A stretch of DNA of 64,000 bases, taken from assembly GCA_003282225.1 (NCBI GenBank), contig QBZO01000002.1, positions 1 through 64,000 on the forward strand. The letters run 5' to 3'. Below, in pieces: positions 9,405 through 18,278 of this stretch. The notes below the pieces were generated by a model. The model was not told the DNA's origin. It searched no databases and saw only the letters and a list, made by a program, of their open reading frames with translations. The stretch's first letter is position 1. Each line of letters opens with the position of its first letter. The DNA comes from Prochlorococcus sp. AG-335-I21. Its GTDB lineage: Bacteria; Cyanobacteriota; Cyanobacteriia; PCC-6307; Cyanobiaceae. A program made the position numbers and the translations under genes.

Positions 9405-10181
9405 GTGAGCTCTCATAAACTATTTCTATTTGATTTTGATGGGGTTATTGTTGATGGAATGAATGAATACTGGCAAAGTTCATTATTAGCTTTTGAAAAA
9501 TTTATAAATTCTCCAAAAATCTTAATTGATCAAAATCTTTACAAACAAGTTTCAAATACTTTCATAGAAATGAGACCCTGGGTTAAATATGGATGGGAGA
9601 TGTTAATTATTGTCCACCAAATCATCAAAAGTGAAGATCCACTAAACAATCAAAACAAAATCAATTTCCTAAATAAATATCATCAAAATTGTCAGAAAGT
9701 TTTATTAGAAAATTCTTGGGTGGCTGAAGATTTACAAAAATGCCTTGATAAAGCAAGAGGATATCAAATAGATAATGATTTTGACAATTGGATAAGATTA
9801 CATCGCCCATTTTATGAAGTTATAGTTTTTATAGAAAAATTAAAGAAAGAAAAAATCAAGACGGGAATCATAACAACGAAAGGAAAAATATTTGCAGGCA
9901 AAATTCTTGAAAAATTAAATATTTTCCCAGAGTTAATTTTTGGCTATGAATCGGGAACAAAAGTTGAGATTATTTCAGAACTCTTGAGAGAATATGAAAT
10001 CATGGGATTTATCGAAGATAGGAGAAATACACTTCTTGATATAAAGCAAAACCCCGTGACAAGTAACATTCCTTGCTACTTAGCTGATTGGGGCTATTTA
10101 AAAAATAGAGATAGACTTAATTTGCCGCTTGAAATTAAATTATTAAAGTTGAAAAGTTTAGAAGATTTGCTTGCAATTTAG
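9405..10181 (+). CDS. HAD-superfamily hydrolase
   Basis: About 258 residues from a GTG at 9405. The longer track start at 9315 lies in the tRNA and is rejected. HAD motif I is LFDFDGVIVDG with the nucleophilic Asp, motif II is around TGIITTKG, and motif IV is GFIEDRRNT. The cap region between residues about 20 and 140 is helical and lineage-specific. The substrate is unknown; phosphoglycolate-phosphatase-like small-molecule phosphatases share this layout. It sits between tRNA-Gln and the LexA box of recA, with only 14 bp to that box, and has no visible link to DNA repair. Confidence 0.8.
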   Translation: MSSHKLFLFDFDGVIVDGMNEYWQSSLLAFEKFINSPKILIDQNLYKQVSNTFIEMRPWVKYGWEMLIIVHQIIKSEDPLNNQNKINFLNKYHQNCQKVLLENSWVAEDLQKCLDKARGYQIDNDFDNWIRLHRPFYEVIVFIEKLKKEKIKTGIITTKGKIFAGKILEKLNIFPELIFGYESGTKVEIISELLREYEIMGFIEDRRNTLLDIKQNPVTSNIPCYLADWGYLKNRDRLNLPLEIKLLKLKSLEDLLAI

Positions 10182-10195
10182 TTATCTTCGGCTAA

Positions 10196-10209
10196 AGTAC
10201 ACATGTACT
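10196..10209. promoter_or_regulatory. LexA-type SOS box upstream of recA
   Basis: The palindrome AGTACACATGTACT (AGTAC-N4-GTACT) lies 82 bp before the recA ATG and matches the form known for cyanobacterial and Gram-positive LexA operators. It is the only such site noticed in the window. It implies that recA here is under LexA repression, assuming a lexA gene elsewhere. Confidence 0.75.
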
Positions 10210-10290
10210 ATGAATTGTAATTATTAATTTTAGATTTATTTAAAAATTATAGATTTAAAAATAATTATGAGAACTTATCAATAAATTAAA

Positions 10291-11403
10291 ATGAGTTTAG
10301 ATGAAAGAAGAAAAAAGGATTCAAAAGAATCCTCATCTGAAGAGAAAAACAAAGCATTAAATCTAGTCTTAGGACAAATAGAAAGAAACTTTGGTAGAGG
10401 ATCAATAATGAGACTTGGAGATGCCTCCAGAATGAAAGTGGAAACAATATCTACAGGAGCTCTTACATTGGACTTAGCATTAGGAGGAGGATATCCAAAG
10501 GGAAGAGTGGTTGAAGTTTACGGACCGGAAAGTTCAGGAAAAACAACCCTAACTCTTCATGCAATAGCAGAAGTACAGAAAAATGGAGGTATAGCAGCAT
10601 TTGTTGATGCTGAACATGCTTTAGATCCAGTCTATGCCGCTTCTCTAGGAGTGGATGTCGAAAATTTACTAGTTTCGCAGCCAGATACAGGTGAAATGGC
10701 TTTAGAAATAGTTGATCAACTCATAAGATCAACTGCCGTAGACCTTGTTGTTGTTGATTCAGTGGCAGCCTTAACTCCTAGAGCAGAAATAGAAGGAGAA
10801 ATGGGAGATCACGTTATAGGAAGCCAAGCAAGACTAATGAGTCAGGCAATGAGAAAAATAACTGGAAATATTGGTAAATCAGGATGTACAGTGATATTCC
10901 TCAATCAATTACGCTTAAAAATCGGAGTTACATATGGAAATCCAGAGACAACTACAGGAGGTAATGCATTAAAGTTTTATGCTTCAGTAAGACTTGACAT
11001 TAGGAGGATTCAGACTCTTAAAAGAGGTACAGAAGAATATGGAATAAGAGCAAAAGTAAAAGTAGCAAAAAATAAAGTAGCCCCTCCATTTAGAATTGCA
11101 GAGTTTGATATACTATTCGGCAAAGGGATAAGTACGACAGGATGTTTATTAGATTTAGCAGAGGAGACTAATATAATAATTAGGAGAGGTGCTTGGTATA
11201 GTTACGAAGGAGAAAACATTGGACAAGGAAGAGATAACACAATTATTTGGTTGGATCAGAACTTAGAAATAAAAAATAAAGTAGAATCTATTGTCAAAAC
11301 GAAACTAACAGAAGGTACTGAAGTAAGTTCTAATTCGATGAAAGCATTAAATAATAATCCAGAAAATGCTGTGATTGCTAATAACATCAAGAAAATAGCT
11401 TAG
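10291..11403 (+). CDS. recA: Recombinase RecA
   Basis: A 370-residue strand-exchange ATPase and SOS co-protease. It has Walker [22 protein letters not shown], Walker [12 protein letters not shown], the FLNQLR segment and the L2 loop region [22 protein letters not shown]. The C-terminal tail (from about residue 335) is Asn-rich and lineage-specific. Expression is likely SOS-controlled through the AGTAC-N4-GTACT box upstream. It is convergent with the DUF2839 gene. Confidence 0.99.
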   Translation: MSLDERRKKDSKESSSEEKNKALNLVLGQIERNFGRGSIMRLGDASRMKVETISTGALTLDLALGGGYPKGRVVEVYGPESSGKTTLTLHAIAEVQKNGGIAAFVDAEHALDPVYAASLGVDVENLLVSQPDTGEMALEIVDQLIRSTAVDLVVVDSVAALTPRAEIEGEMGDHVIGSQARLMSQAMRKITGNIGKSGCTVIFLNQLRLKIGVTYGNPETTTGGNALKFYASVRLDIRRIQTLKRGTEEYGIRAKVKVAKNKVAPPFRIAEFDILFGKGISTTGCLLDLAEETNIIIRRGAWYSYEGENIGQGRDNTIIWLDQNLEIKNKVESIVKTKLTEGTEVSSNSMKALNNNPENAVIANNIKKIA

Positions 11404-11405
11404 AT

Positions 11406-11651
11406 TCATAATGAATCAGCTGGAGTCCACCAACCTGCAGCTGGTCCAATAAATCTAACAATTACCCACAAGATAACTAAACCTCCAATTCCATACCAAC
11501 TAGCTTTTATACTTAATTTCATTAAACTGTCTCTCTGATTAATAGTAAGAGGCAGCCAATCAAATATTCTAGATGATTCGTCTGATTTAGATTTAGTTTT
11601 GTTTTGTTTAGGTGGAAGACCTAATGATTTTCTCCTTTTTGCTTCTCCCAT
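11406..11651 (-). CDS. DUF2839 small membrane protein
   Basis: An 81-residue cyanobacterial protein of unknown function. It begins MGEAKRRKSLGLPPKQ (a basic N-terminus), then a polar stretch, and ends with one hydrophobic segment ASWYGIGGLVILWVIVRFIGPAAGW. The family is conserved across cyanobacteria. It is 27 bp downstream of the helicase-like gene on the same strand and convergent with recA, with a 2-bp gap. Confidence 0.8.
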   Translation of the reverse strand: MGEAKRRKSLGLPPKQNKTKSKSDESSRIFDWLPLTINQRDSLMKLSIKASWYGIGGLVILWVIVRFIGPAAGWWTPADSL

Positions 11652-11678
11652 ATTTAAAGATATTTCCTAAATAATAAC

Positions 11679-13127
11679 CTAATCGTAAGGAAGCATATAA
11701 TTTATTTTTATTGAAGGTTGAATACTTTTTAAAATTAATCTACCCCATTTTCTTTTATGTGCTCTTCCATCAAGAATTATTAATTTACCAGCGTTTTTTC
11801 TTAAAGGCGAAATAGACCTTTCTAATTTTTGTATTGCCTCAGGAAGTAAAAATTCTCGGAACCAATCTTTAGAAAGATTTCTGTTATGAGAAACAGTCAA
11901 CGCATTGATAGGCTCTTCAATGCTTGGGATTGGTAGTAAAGGAATAATTATTTGTTCTGGACTTTTTATACAATAAGAATTATTGATCCACCAGGTATAG
12001 CTAGCACATAGAATTTCATTATTAAACAATGGAATATTCTCTAGCAAAACTCGCTTTCCATAGATAGAGGCTAATTCTGTAGCAAATTTAAGCTTCAAAT
12101 CAAAGTCATCAGATAAAAATAAAGTCAGACCTTTTGAGAAAATTATTAATTTTTTAGACTTATCTAAAATATTTTTTGTAAACATTGGATTATTTGGAAG
12201 CATTTGTCTAGGCGGAACATATACTAAAATTTTGTTTTCAATAAAATTACTCCTAAAGTTCATAACCAAATCAATGTTTAAACTTTCTTTCTTGAGATAC
12301 TTTTGAAAAAAATTATCTTCTCTTAATGCTGACAAAAAAATAAATTTATTATTAATTAGTAAATGTTTTATCTGAGAGAGTTCATCTATAGGTTCTAAAT
12401 AAAAATTCCACTCAAAATTTATATCATCTAAAGTTACCCAGCATGCCCAACCTGCAGAAAGAGCATTACTTACCCTCAAAAATTGATCAGAATATGAAGA
12501 GTTTTCAAAAAAGAAATTAGAAAGAAAATTTATTTCTTCTTTATCTAAAAAAATACTCCTACTATCTAAAACTTTTCTCAAGAAAAACTTCTTTTTAAGT
12601 CGGTTGTAAGTACTAATTATCTTTTGACTTTTAGATGATGATTGTTCAAATTTATGAAACCAATTTTTTTTCAAAAATGAAATCCTAAAATAGTTTTTTA
12701 AATCTTCTTTTATATTTTCAATCCCAGAAAAAATAATGCGATGATTTTTAGCATTAAAAATATTTGCATCATCTAGCAGTTTTTGCAGAGAGATAAAACA
12801 AACTCGATGTTTTGAAAAAATTATTTGATCATTTTCTAAAATAAAATTTAACCCAAGACTTTTTAATTCTCCTAAGTAATTATTTTTTAAAAATTCTATT
12901 TTGTCTTGAGATAAAACAAAAGTCGAATTTTCTTCGAATAAAAATATTGAAATCAAAAGAGCGGGTAGCCAAATATTAGTAGAAAAAATTTCTGAGTTAA
13001 TCAAATAAGTTTCATTTGTTTGAAGACACTTTGAAATTATTCTCCCGAAAGAATAAATATGATCCCAATCTATATCATGGGATCTAATAAATCTTTTTAA
13101 GTACTGATGACTTAAAATTTCAAGCAT
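11679..13127 (-). CDS. Degenerate DinG/XPD-type helicase-like protein
   Basis: A 482-residue protein I place with cyanobacterial helicase-like proteins. The C-terminal end LLPEAIQKLERSISPLRKNAG followed by GKLIILDGRAHKRKWGR resembles the terminal motifs V/VI region of DinG helicases (QxxGRxxR, then LDxR). I see no Walker A (GxGKT) or DEAH box in the N-terminal half, which is instead rich in Phe, Leu and Asn. It may therefore be an inactive or structural relative. It is divergent from tyrA. Confidence in the family is moderate and in activity low. Confidence 0.55.
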   Translation of the reverse strand: MLEILSHQYLKRFIRSHDIDWDHIYSFGRIISKCLQTNETYLINSEIFSTNIWLPALLISIFLFEENSTFVLSQDKIEFLKNNYLGELKSLGLNFILENDQIIFSKHRVCFISLQKLLDDANIFNAKNHRIIFSGIENIKEDLKNYFRISFLKKNWFHKFEQSSSKSQKIISTYNRLKKKFFLRKVLDSRSIFLDKEEINFLSNFFFENSSYSDQFLRVSNALSAGWACWVTLDDINFEWNFYLEPIDELSQIKHLLINNKFIFLSALREDNFFQKYLKKESLNIDLVMNFRSNFIENKILVYVPPRQMLPNNPMFTKNILDKSKKLIIFSKGLTLFLSDDFDLKLKFATELASIYGKRVLLENIPLFNNEILCASYTWWINNSYCIKSPEQIIIPLLPIPSIEEPINALTVSHNRNLSKDWFREFLLPEAIQKLERSISPLRKNAGKLIILDGRAHKRKWGRLILKSIQPSIKINYMLPYD

Positions 13128-13220
13128 TATATAATTTTAGTAATATCAAATTGAAAAAAACATGATCTTAATATACAAAAAATTGGTATCAATATAAAAA
13201 AGCCTCAAATAAATAAATCA

Positions 13221-14060
13221 ATGAATATTGGAATTGTAGGTCTAGGCCTTATTGGTGGTTCAATAGGATTAAAACTCCAAAAATTAAAACACACTATTTA
13301 CGGAGTCACGAACAATAACCTTAATAAAAAAAAGGCAATAGAGAGAAATCTTGCAAACGTTGTTAGCTGCGATTTAGGCATCCTAAAAGAATGTTCCCTA
13401 ATTATATTGGCATTACCGATTAAAGATCTAATCCACCCCTCTAACGATCTAATAAATGCGATCCCAAAAGATTCGATAGTAACCGATGTCGGTTCTATAA
13501 AAGAACCAATAATTAACACATGGGGGGAAATACATCCATTATTTATTGGTTCACATCCCATGGCAGGCACAGAAGATAAAGGAGTTGAATCAGGTTTCGA
13601 AAGTTTATTAGAAAATGCAAAATGGATTATCACTCCTACTACGAAAACCGACTCACATTCAATAAAAACACTAAGTAAATTAATAACTTCTATGCAATGT
13701 AAGATTTATAAAGCATCACCAAAAGAGCATGATGAAGCAGTTTCTTTAATATCTCATTTACCGATATTTGTTGCTTCTTCATTAATAAAAACTGCCAATG
13801 CAGAGAAAAACGAATCGCTATTGGCTCTAACTCAAAGACTTGCTGCTACAGGATATGCGGATACAACAAGAGTAGGAGGTGGAAACCCAAATTTAGGTTT
13901 GGATTTGGCTATAAATAATCAGACAAATATCTTAAAAGCAATTAAAGAATTTAAAAAAAATATCAATGAAATCGAATCTCTAATCAAAAACAATAAGTGG
14001 GAATTGTTATCTGAAAAACTTACAAAATCGATAGAAATAAGATCAAGTTTTACAAATTAA
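13221..14060 (+). CDS. tyrA: Prephenate/arogenate dehydrogenase
   Basis: A 279-residue NAD(P)-dependent enzyme of tyrosine synthesis. The Rossmann motif is GIVGLGLIGGSIGLKL at the N-terminus. The substrate-site segment is VTDVGSIKEPI and GSHPMAGTEDKGVESG, and HDEAVSLISHLPIF carries the conserved His. Cyanobacterial members usually prefer arogenate. There is no fused chorismate mutase or ACT domain. Confidence 0.93.
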   Translation: MNIGIVGLGLIGGSIGLKLQKLKHTIYGVTNNNLNKKKAIERNLANVVSCDLGILKECSLIILALPIKDLIHPSNDLINAIPKDSIVTDVGSIKEPIINTWGEIHPLFIGSHPMAGTEDKGVESGFESLLENAKWIITPTTKTDSHSIKTLSKLITSMQCKIYKASPKEHDEAVSLISHLPIFVASSLIKTANAEKNESLLALTQRLAATGYADTTRVGGGNPNLGLDLAINNQTNILKAIKEFKKNINEIESLIKNNKWELLSEKLTKSIEIRSSFTN

Positions 14061-14066
14061 AATATT

Positions 14067-15572
14067 TTATAAATAAAAATCATTAATTCCTTTAGAAGCT
14101 AAAAGTTGCCTTGAAACCATTACTGCTGACTGACTAACACCCGCTGTCCCTTCTCCAGGATAAATAGAATCACCACATAACCATAAACCTTTAAAAGGAG
14201 TTCTACTTGATAACCCAAATAATCCAAAAATATCAGGATTTTGACCTAAACCACCTACTATCCCATTTGGCCTATTAGTCCACCTTTCGAATCCTAATGG
14301 AGTAGCCAATTCCTTATGAAGCCAATTTTCAGCAGAAATATCAAATTGTTTTTCAAGTACCATTGATATTTTTTGTAAATACTCCTTTTTTTTCTTTATG
14401 TAGTCATATTTATCTAAACTAAACCAGTCGTTCGTTTTTGTAAAAAGACTAGCTATCAAGGTAATCTCCCCTTTTGGAGCTCTTCCATCTCCCTCCTCAC
14501 TTATGGATACAAAAAGTGATCCTAATTCATTTGAAACAAACTGATAATGATTGGAAGAAATTACTTTAATATGTTCTTTTTTTAAAGCTGAATAAAAGAC
14601 CAACGCACCGCTTGGATCAGGAAGACTTTGTATTCTTTTTTTATAATTGTGATTATTATCTAGAGGATTTTCTAGATGTTTCAAAAGAGATTGTGGAGGA
14701 GGTGTATAAATTACATCATCTGCGAAGTAAACCATCTTCTCTAGCTTAGATTTTGCACAAACTTTCCAACTCTTTTTTACATCATCAAAATTAATGGAAT
14801 TTACTTTTTGCCCGAAAACAATATTAACTCCCCTTTTTTTTAATGAATCTTCTAAAGCATCACTTAAAGCCTGCATTGATTTTTTTAAATGCCATAAACC
14901 ATGTGGTTTTTGACACATTTGCAACACTGTAGAACCATATAGAGCTGCCGTGTTATATACATCTTCTTGTGAATAAAGTTTTAATTGCAAATTAAGAAAC
15001 TTAATTAATCTTTTATCATTAGATAATCCACAAAAGCGTAAAAGATCAAAGATAGAAGATTTAAGCAATATTCCTGTAACTAAATTCGTTGGAACTAATG
15101 CTTTAAGAAGTTGCGAAAAATCCCAAAAATTCTTGACGGGTAATACAGGGTTATTATTAGCAAAAGTCCAATTACTCTGATGAATTAAATTACATAGTTG
15201 CCAAAATTGACGACTACCTGGAAACTGCCTCTCCCTCTCCTTAATCCATTCATTTTTGTCATACCAAATAGGTATTGGCTTGCTGCCATCTTTTAAATCA
15301 ACAATGCAAGCTGGATTTAAGATTGATGCTTCAGGAAGAGGAATATCTAAAAATTTAAAAATCTTAGAATGTATTCCCCCTTCTTCCAAACCGGCGACTT
15401 GAGTTGCTCCAACATCAAAGATATATCTTTTTCTTTTAAAGGTTCCTGCACAACCTCCCGATTGAGTATGCGACTCAATCAAAGTCACTGAAAGCCCTAA
15501 TTTTGATAAAATTGCTGCGGAAGTTAGCCCTGCTATACCAGCACCAACAACAACAATTTCAGTCTTTGACAT
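14067..15572 (-). CDS. crtD: FAD-dependent carotenoid desaturase/isomerase family protein (CrtD-like)
   Basis: A 501-residue flavoprotein with the N-terminal FAD motif VVVGAGIAGLTSAAILSKLG, ESHTQSGGCAGTF, and the C-terminal FAD segment GLWLCGDSIYPGEGTAGVSQSAV. The overall layout matches the phytoene-desaturase superfamily, closest in feel to cyanobacterial C-3',4' desaturase CrtD and the isomerase CrtH. The exact substrate cannot be assigned by eye. It converges with tyrA (6-bp gap) and diverges from the fructosamine kinase gene with only 4 bp between starts, so promoters must lie inside the opposing genes. Confidence 0.75.
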   Translation of the reverse strand: MSKTEIVVVGAGIAGLTSAAILSKLGLSVTLIESHTQSGGCAGTFKRKRYIFDVGATQVAGLEEGGIHSKIFKFLDIPLPEASILNPACIVDLKDGSKPIPIWYDKNEWIKERERQFPGSRQFWQLCNLIHQSNWTFANNNPVLPVKNFWDFSQLLKALVPTNLVTGILLKSSIFDLLRFCGLSNDKRLIKFLNLQLKLYSQEDVYNTAALYGSTVLQMCQKPHGLWHLKKSMQALSDALEDSLKKRGVNIVFGQKVNSINFDDVKKSWKVCAKSKLEKMVYFADDVIYTPPPQSLLKHLENPLDNNHNYKKRIQSLPDPSGALVFYSALKKEHIKVISSNHYQFVSNELGSLFVSISEEGDGRAPKGEITLIASLFTKTNDWFSLDKYDYIKKKKEYLQKISMVLEKQFDISAENWLHKELATPLGFERWTNRPNGIVGGLGQNPDIFGLFGLSSRTPFKGLWLCGDSIYPGEGTAGVSQSAVMVSRQLLASKGINDFYL

Positions 15573-15576
15573 TAAA

Positions 15577-16455
15577 ATGCAAAAAATACCACATATCGAA
15601 CTTAACGAAATTTGTTATCAATTAGGTGAAGGATCGCCAAAAAGTATAAAACAAGTTTTTGGGGGAGATATTCATGAATCGTGGCAAATAGAATTTAAAA
15701 ATGCTAAATTCTTTCTAAAAAGAAATGCAAGAGAAGGAAGATTTCTAGAATTTGAAAAATCTTGCCTTGAGAATCTACAAAAATATATTAATTATGAAAA
15801 CTTAATCGTTCCTAAAATCATTTCCTACTTAGAGGTTAATAATGTAGAACTTTTATTATTGGAATGGATAGATATGAAGAATAGTGATCAAGAAAAATTA
15901 GGACGAGGTTTAGGAGAAATGCACATTGAATCAAATAAATTTAATCAACCAAGTTTTGGATATCCGATTCATGGTTATATTGGAACCACAAATCAAATAA
16001 AAGGATGGGAAAAGAATTGGATTACATGTTTTATTAATTTAAGAATTGAACCTCAATTAGCAATCTTAGAAAAAGATTTTTTAGAAATTGATATTAAAAA
16101 TAAAATAAAGTCAAAAATTGAATCCGTACTACTTGACCATGAACCAATGAAATCACTTGTTCATGGTGATTTATGGGCGGGAAATGTTGGTGTAAATATT
16201 ATGAATAAAGGTGTAATATTTGACCCTGCATCTTGGTGGGCAGATTGCGAAGTAGATATTGCTATGACAAGATTATTTGGTAATTTTCGAAATGAATTTT
16301 ACGAAAATTATCATAAAATTATCCCAATAAAAAAAGGTTATGAAAAAAGAATTATTATTTATAATTTTTACCACATACTAAACCATGCCAATATGTTTGG
16401 TGGTTCATATTGTCATCAAGTTCAAAGCTACATCAGGAATATATTAAATATGTAA
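15577..16455 (+). CDS. Fructosamine kinase family protein
   Basis: A 292-residue kinase of the FN3K family, which phosphorylates ketoamine (glycated) lysines or small amines so that they decompose. The kinase-like motifs are SLVHGDLWAGNVGV (catalytic loop) and VIFDPASWWADCEVDIAM (Mg-binding DP segment), with an N-terminal nucleotide-binding region (KQVFGGDIHESWQIEF, FFLKRNA). It starts 4 bp from the divergent CrtD-like gene. A role in repairing glycation under high photosynthetic sugar flux is inference. Confidence 0.88.
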   Translation: MQKIPHIELNEICYQLGEGSPKSIKQVFGGDIHESWQIEFKNAKFFLKRNAREGRFLEFEKSCLENLQKYINYENLIVPKIISYLEVNNVELLLLEWIDMKNSDQEKLGRGLGEMHIESNKFNQPSFGYPIHGYIGTTNQIKGWEKNWITCFINLRIEPQLAILEKDFLEIDIKNKIKSKIESVLLDHEPMKSLVHGDLWAGNVGVNIMNKGVIFDPASWWADCEVDIAMTRLFGNFRNEFYENYHKIIPIKKGYEKRIIIYNFYHILNHANMFGGSYCHQVQSYIRNILNM

Positions 16456-16462
16456 ACTAACT

Positions 16463-16828
16463 TTATCCTAAATATGTTTTTTTGAGATTTTGAACCTTTT
16501 CTAGAACAGCTTCACGATTTTCACTTGTACGTAGATTTTGCCAACTCCATTGACCTACAACCACTACACCTAGTAATTCTAAAAGGCCAGGTAGAATTGG
16601 GAAAAAATTAATCGTGTCAATAATAACTTTAATTATTATTTGAGCGATAACTACAACAGCAATTATGCCTGCTGCTTTACCATATTTTCCCATTTGGGTC
16701 CAATCAATAGTTCCAAGCGTTTCATTGATTTTTCCCATTACATCAGAATACTTCTCTGAAAAGCTTTTACTTTCTGAGTTTGTTTCGGAGCCGGAGTCTT
16801 GATTTGACTCAGGAGTGTTATCACTCAT
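16463..16828 (-). CDS. CAAD/CURT1-domain thylakoid membrane protein
   Basis: About 121 residues from the ATG at 16828 (MSDNTPESNQ). The track's TTG start 12 bases upstream is less likely. An acidic, Ser-rich N-terminus leads into an amphipathic helix (SEKYSDVMGKINETLGTIDW), then two membrane helices (AAGIIAVVVIAQIIIKVIID and LPGLLELLGVVVVGQW), then a helix ending VQNLKKTYLG. This is the CAAD layout, related to the CURT1 thylakoid-curvature proteins. It probably shapes or anchors to thylakoid membranes. An inverted repeat sits directly upstream of the ATG. Confidence 0.85.
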   Translation of the reverse strand: MSDNTPESNQDSGSETNSESKSFSEKYSDVMGKINETLGTIDWTQMGKYGKAAGIIAVVVIAQIIIKVIIDTINFFPILPGLLELLGVVVVGQWSWQNLRTSENREAVLEKVQNLKKTYLG

Positions 16829-16834
16829 GAATTC

Positions 16835-16885
16835 AGTCAACTTAATATATGAACCAGACAGTATCGGAAAAATTGTCTGTTGACT
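16835..16885 (-). promoter_or_regulatory. Nested inverted repeat in the 5' leader of the CAAD gene
   Basis: AGTCAAC (16835-16841) pairs with GTTGACT (16879-16885), and inside it CAGACA (16855-16860) pairs with TGTCTG (16874-16879). The structure ends 6 bases before the ATG on the minus strand, where a ribosome would load, and no Shine-Dalgarno sequence is visible. It could be a translational control hairpin or a bidirectional protein site. The rest of the 16841-17114 gap is AT-rich, with no gene I can support. Confidence 0.4.
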
Positions 16886-17114
16886 ACCTTTTTGTTATGC
16901 ATAATTCCGAACCGAAACATTTTGTATTCTGCGATATATATTGATAATAGTAAAGTTTTAAGATATTTCGCCCAAAATTTTATTTATAAAAACTTCACAA
17001 TATCATCTTGTTCTAACAAAAAACACTTAAAACTTCATCAACATAAAACAATAAAAAGACTAAGATTATTATTTAAATTATTATATTTTAATAGATTATT
17101 CTTTGTAATAAATA

Positions 17115-18263
17115 ATGACAATATCAGCTGATCTAAATTCTGATTTCTTATCTTTAGATGAAAAAGAAAGATACAAAAAGCATTTAACATTAAAAGAAAT
17201 AGGATTAAAAGGACAATTAAAACTAAAAAATAGTTCAGTAGTATGTATTGGAGCAGGCGGACTGGGCTCTTCAGTCTTACTTTATCTTGCCGCTGCAGGA
17301 ATAGGAAGAATTGGAATAGTTGATAATGATCAAGTTGAGAAGTCGAATCTTCAGAGACAAATAATTCATGAAACAAATACGGTTGGAAATTTAAAAATTA
17401 ATTCTGCCCAAGAAAGAATTAAAAGATTTAATCCTAATATTGAAGTATTAACATTTAGTCAAAGAATAAACTCCGAAAATGTTATCGAAATCATTAAAGA
17501 CTTTGATATCATTTGTGATTGTTCAGATAACTTTGGTACTCGATATTTAATAAACGATGCCTGTTTAATTCTTAATAAGGCTTTAGTTTTTGGAAGTGTT
17601 CAGGGTTTTGAGGGCCAAATAAGTGTCTTTAATCTAAATAAAAAGAGTCCTAATTTAAGAGACTTACTACCAGAATCCCCCGTGAAAAATAATATCCCAA
17701 GCTGTGAAGAGTTTGGGGTTGTGGGAGTTTCAACTGGTCTTATAGGGATTTTACAAGTCAATGAGATAATAAAAATTATTCTAAAGAAAGGGGAGATTCT
17801 TGACGGCAAGATTATGATTTTTGATCTGCTAAATATGAATATAAAAACTTTAAATTTAAAATCTGACAAGTTAAATAAAAATATTAAAAATCTTTCTCAA
17901 TTTAGAGATTTTTACAAAGATATAGAATGCCAAGATAATATTAAAATAAAGAAAATTAACGCTAAAGAATTTAATACTCTATACAAAACAAAATTAAATA
18001 AAATGCTTATAATTGATGTTAGAGAAAAAGAAGAGTTTAATAAATTCTCTATAAAAGGTTCGATATCTATACCCATCAATAATCTCGATCAAAAGTCTCA
18101 CCTAGAATTTATTAAACAAGAAAGTTTAGTTAAAGAAATTTTTACATTGTGCCAATTAGGAAAACGTTCAGAAAAAGCATCAAAGATTTTGATGAAATTG
18201 AGAATTCCCTCAAAATCTATAGAAGGGGGAATAAAAAAAATCAATCAAATACTAATAAGATAA
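17115..18263 (+). CDS. moeB: MoeB/ThiF-type adenylyltransferase with rhodanese domain
   Basis: A 382-residue E1-like protein that adenylates the C-terminal glycine of a sulfur-carrier (MoaD/ThiS type) and delivers sulfur. The nucleotide fold is CIGAGGLGSSVLLYLAAAG with NLQRQIIHE and ICDCSDNFGTRYLINDAC; PSCEEFGVVGV keeps the Cys of this region. The C-terminal rhodanese domain (about residue 275 on) has LIIDVREKEEFN and the active loop LCQLGKRS. The two CxxC zinc pairs typical of MoeB are not visible: the position of CYRC reads SPNLRDLL. The start is the ATG at 17115. Confidence 0.88.
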   Translation: MTISADLNSDFLSLDEKERYKKHLTLKEIGLKGQLKLKNSSVVCIGAGGLGSSVLLYLAAAGIGRIGIVDNDQVEKSNLQRQIIHETNTVGNLKINSAQERIKRFNPNIEVLTFSQRINSENVIEIIKDFDIICDCSDNFGTRYLINDACLILNKALVFGSVQGFEGQISVFNLNKKSPNLRDLLPESPVKNNIPSCEEFGVVGVSTGLIGILQVNEIIKIILKKGEILDGKIMIFDLLNMNIKTLNLKSDKLNKNIKNLSQFRDFYKDIECQDNIKIKKINAKEFNTLYKTKLNKMLIIDVREKEEFNKFSIKGSISIPINNLDQKSHLEFIKQESLVKEIFTLCQLGKRSEKASKILMKLRIPSKSIEGGIKKINQILIR

Positions 18264-18278
18264 TTATTTAAAGAAAAT

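Noticed and set aside
16880-17376. 83-aa plus and 112-aa minus ORFs around the moeB start
   Set aside because: Both are low-complexity shadows: one ends inside moeB in another frame and the other is antisense to the moeB 5' end.
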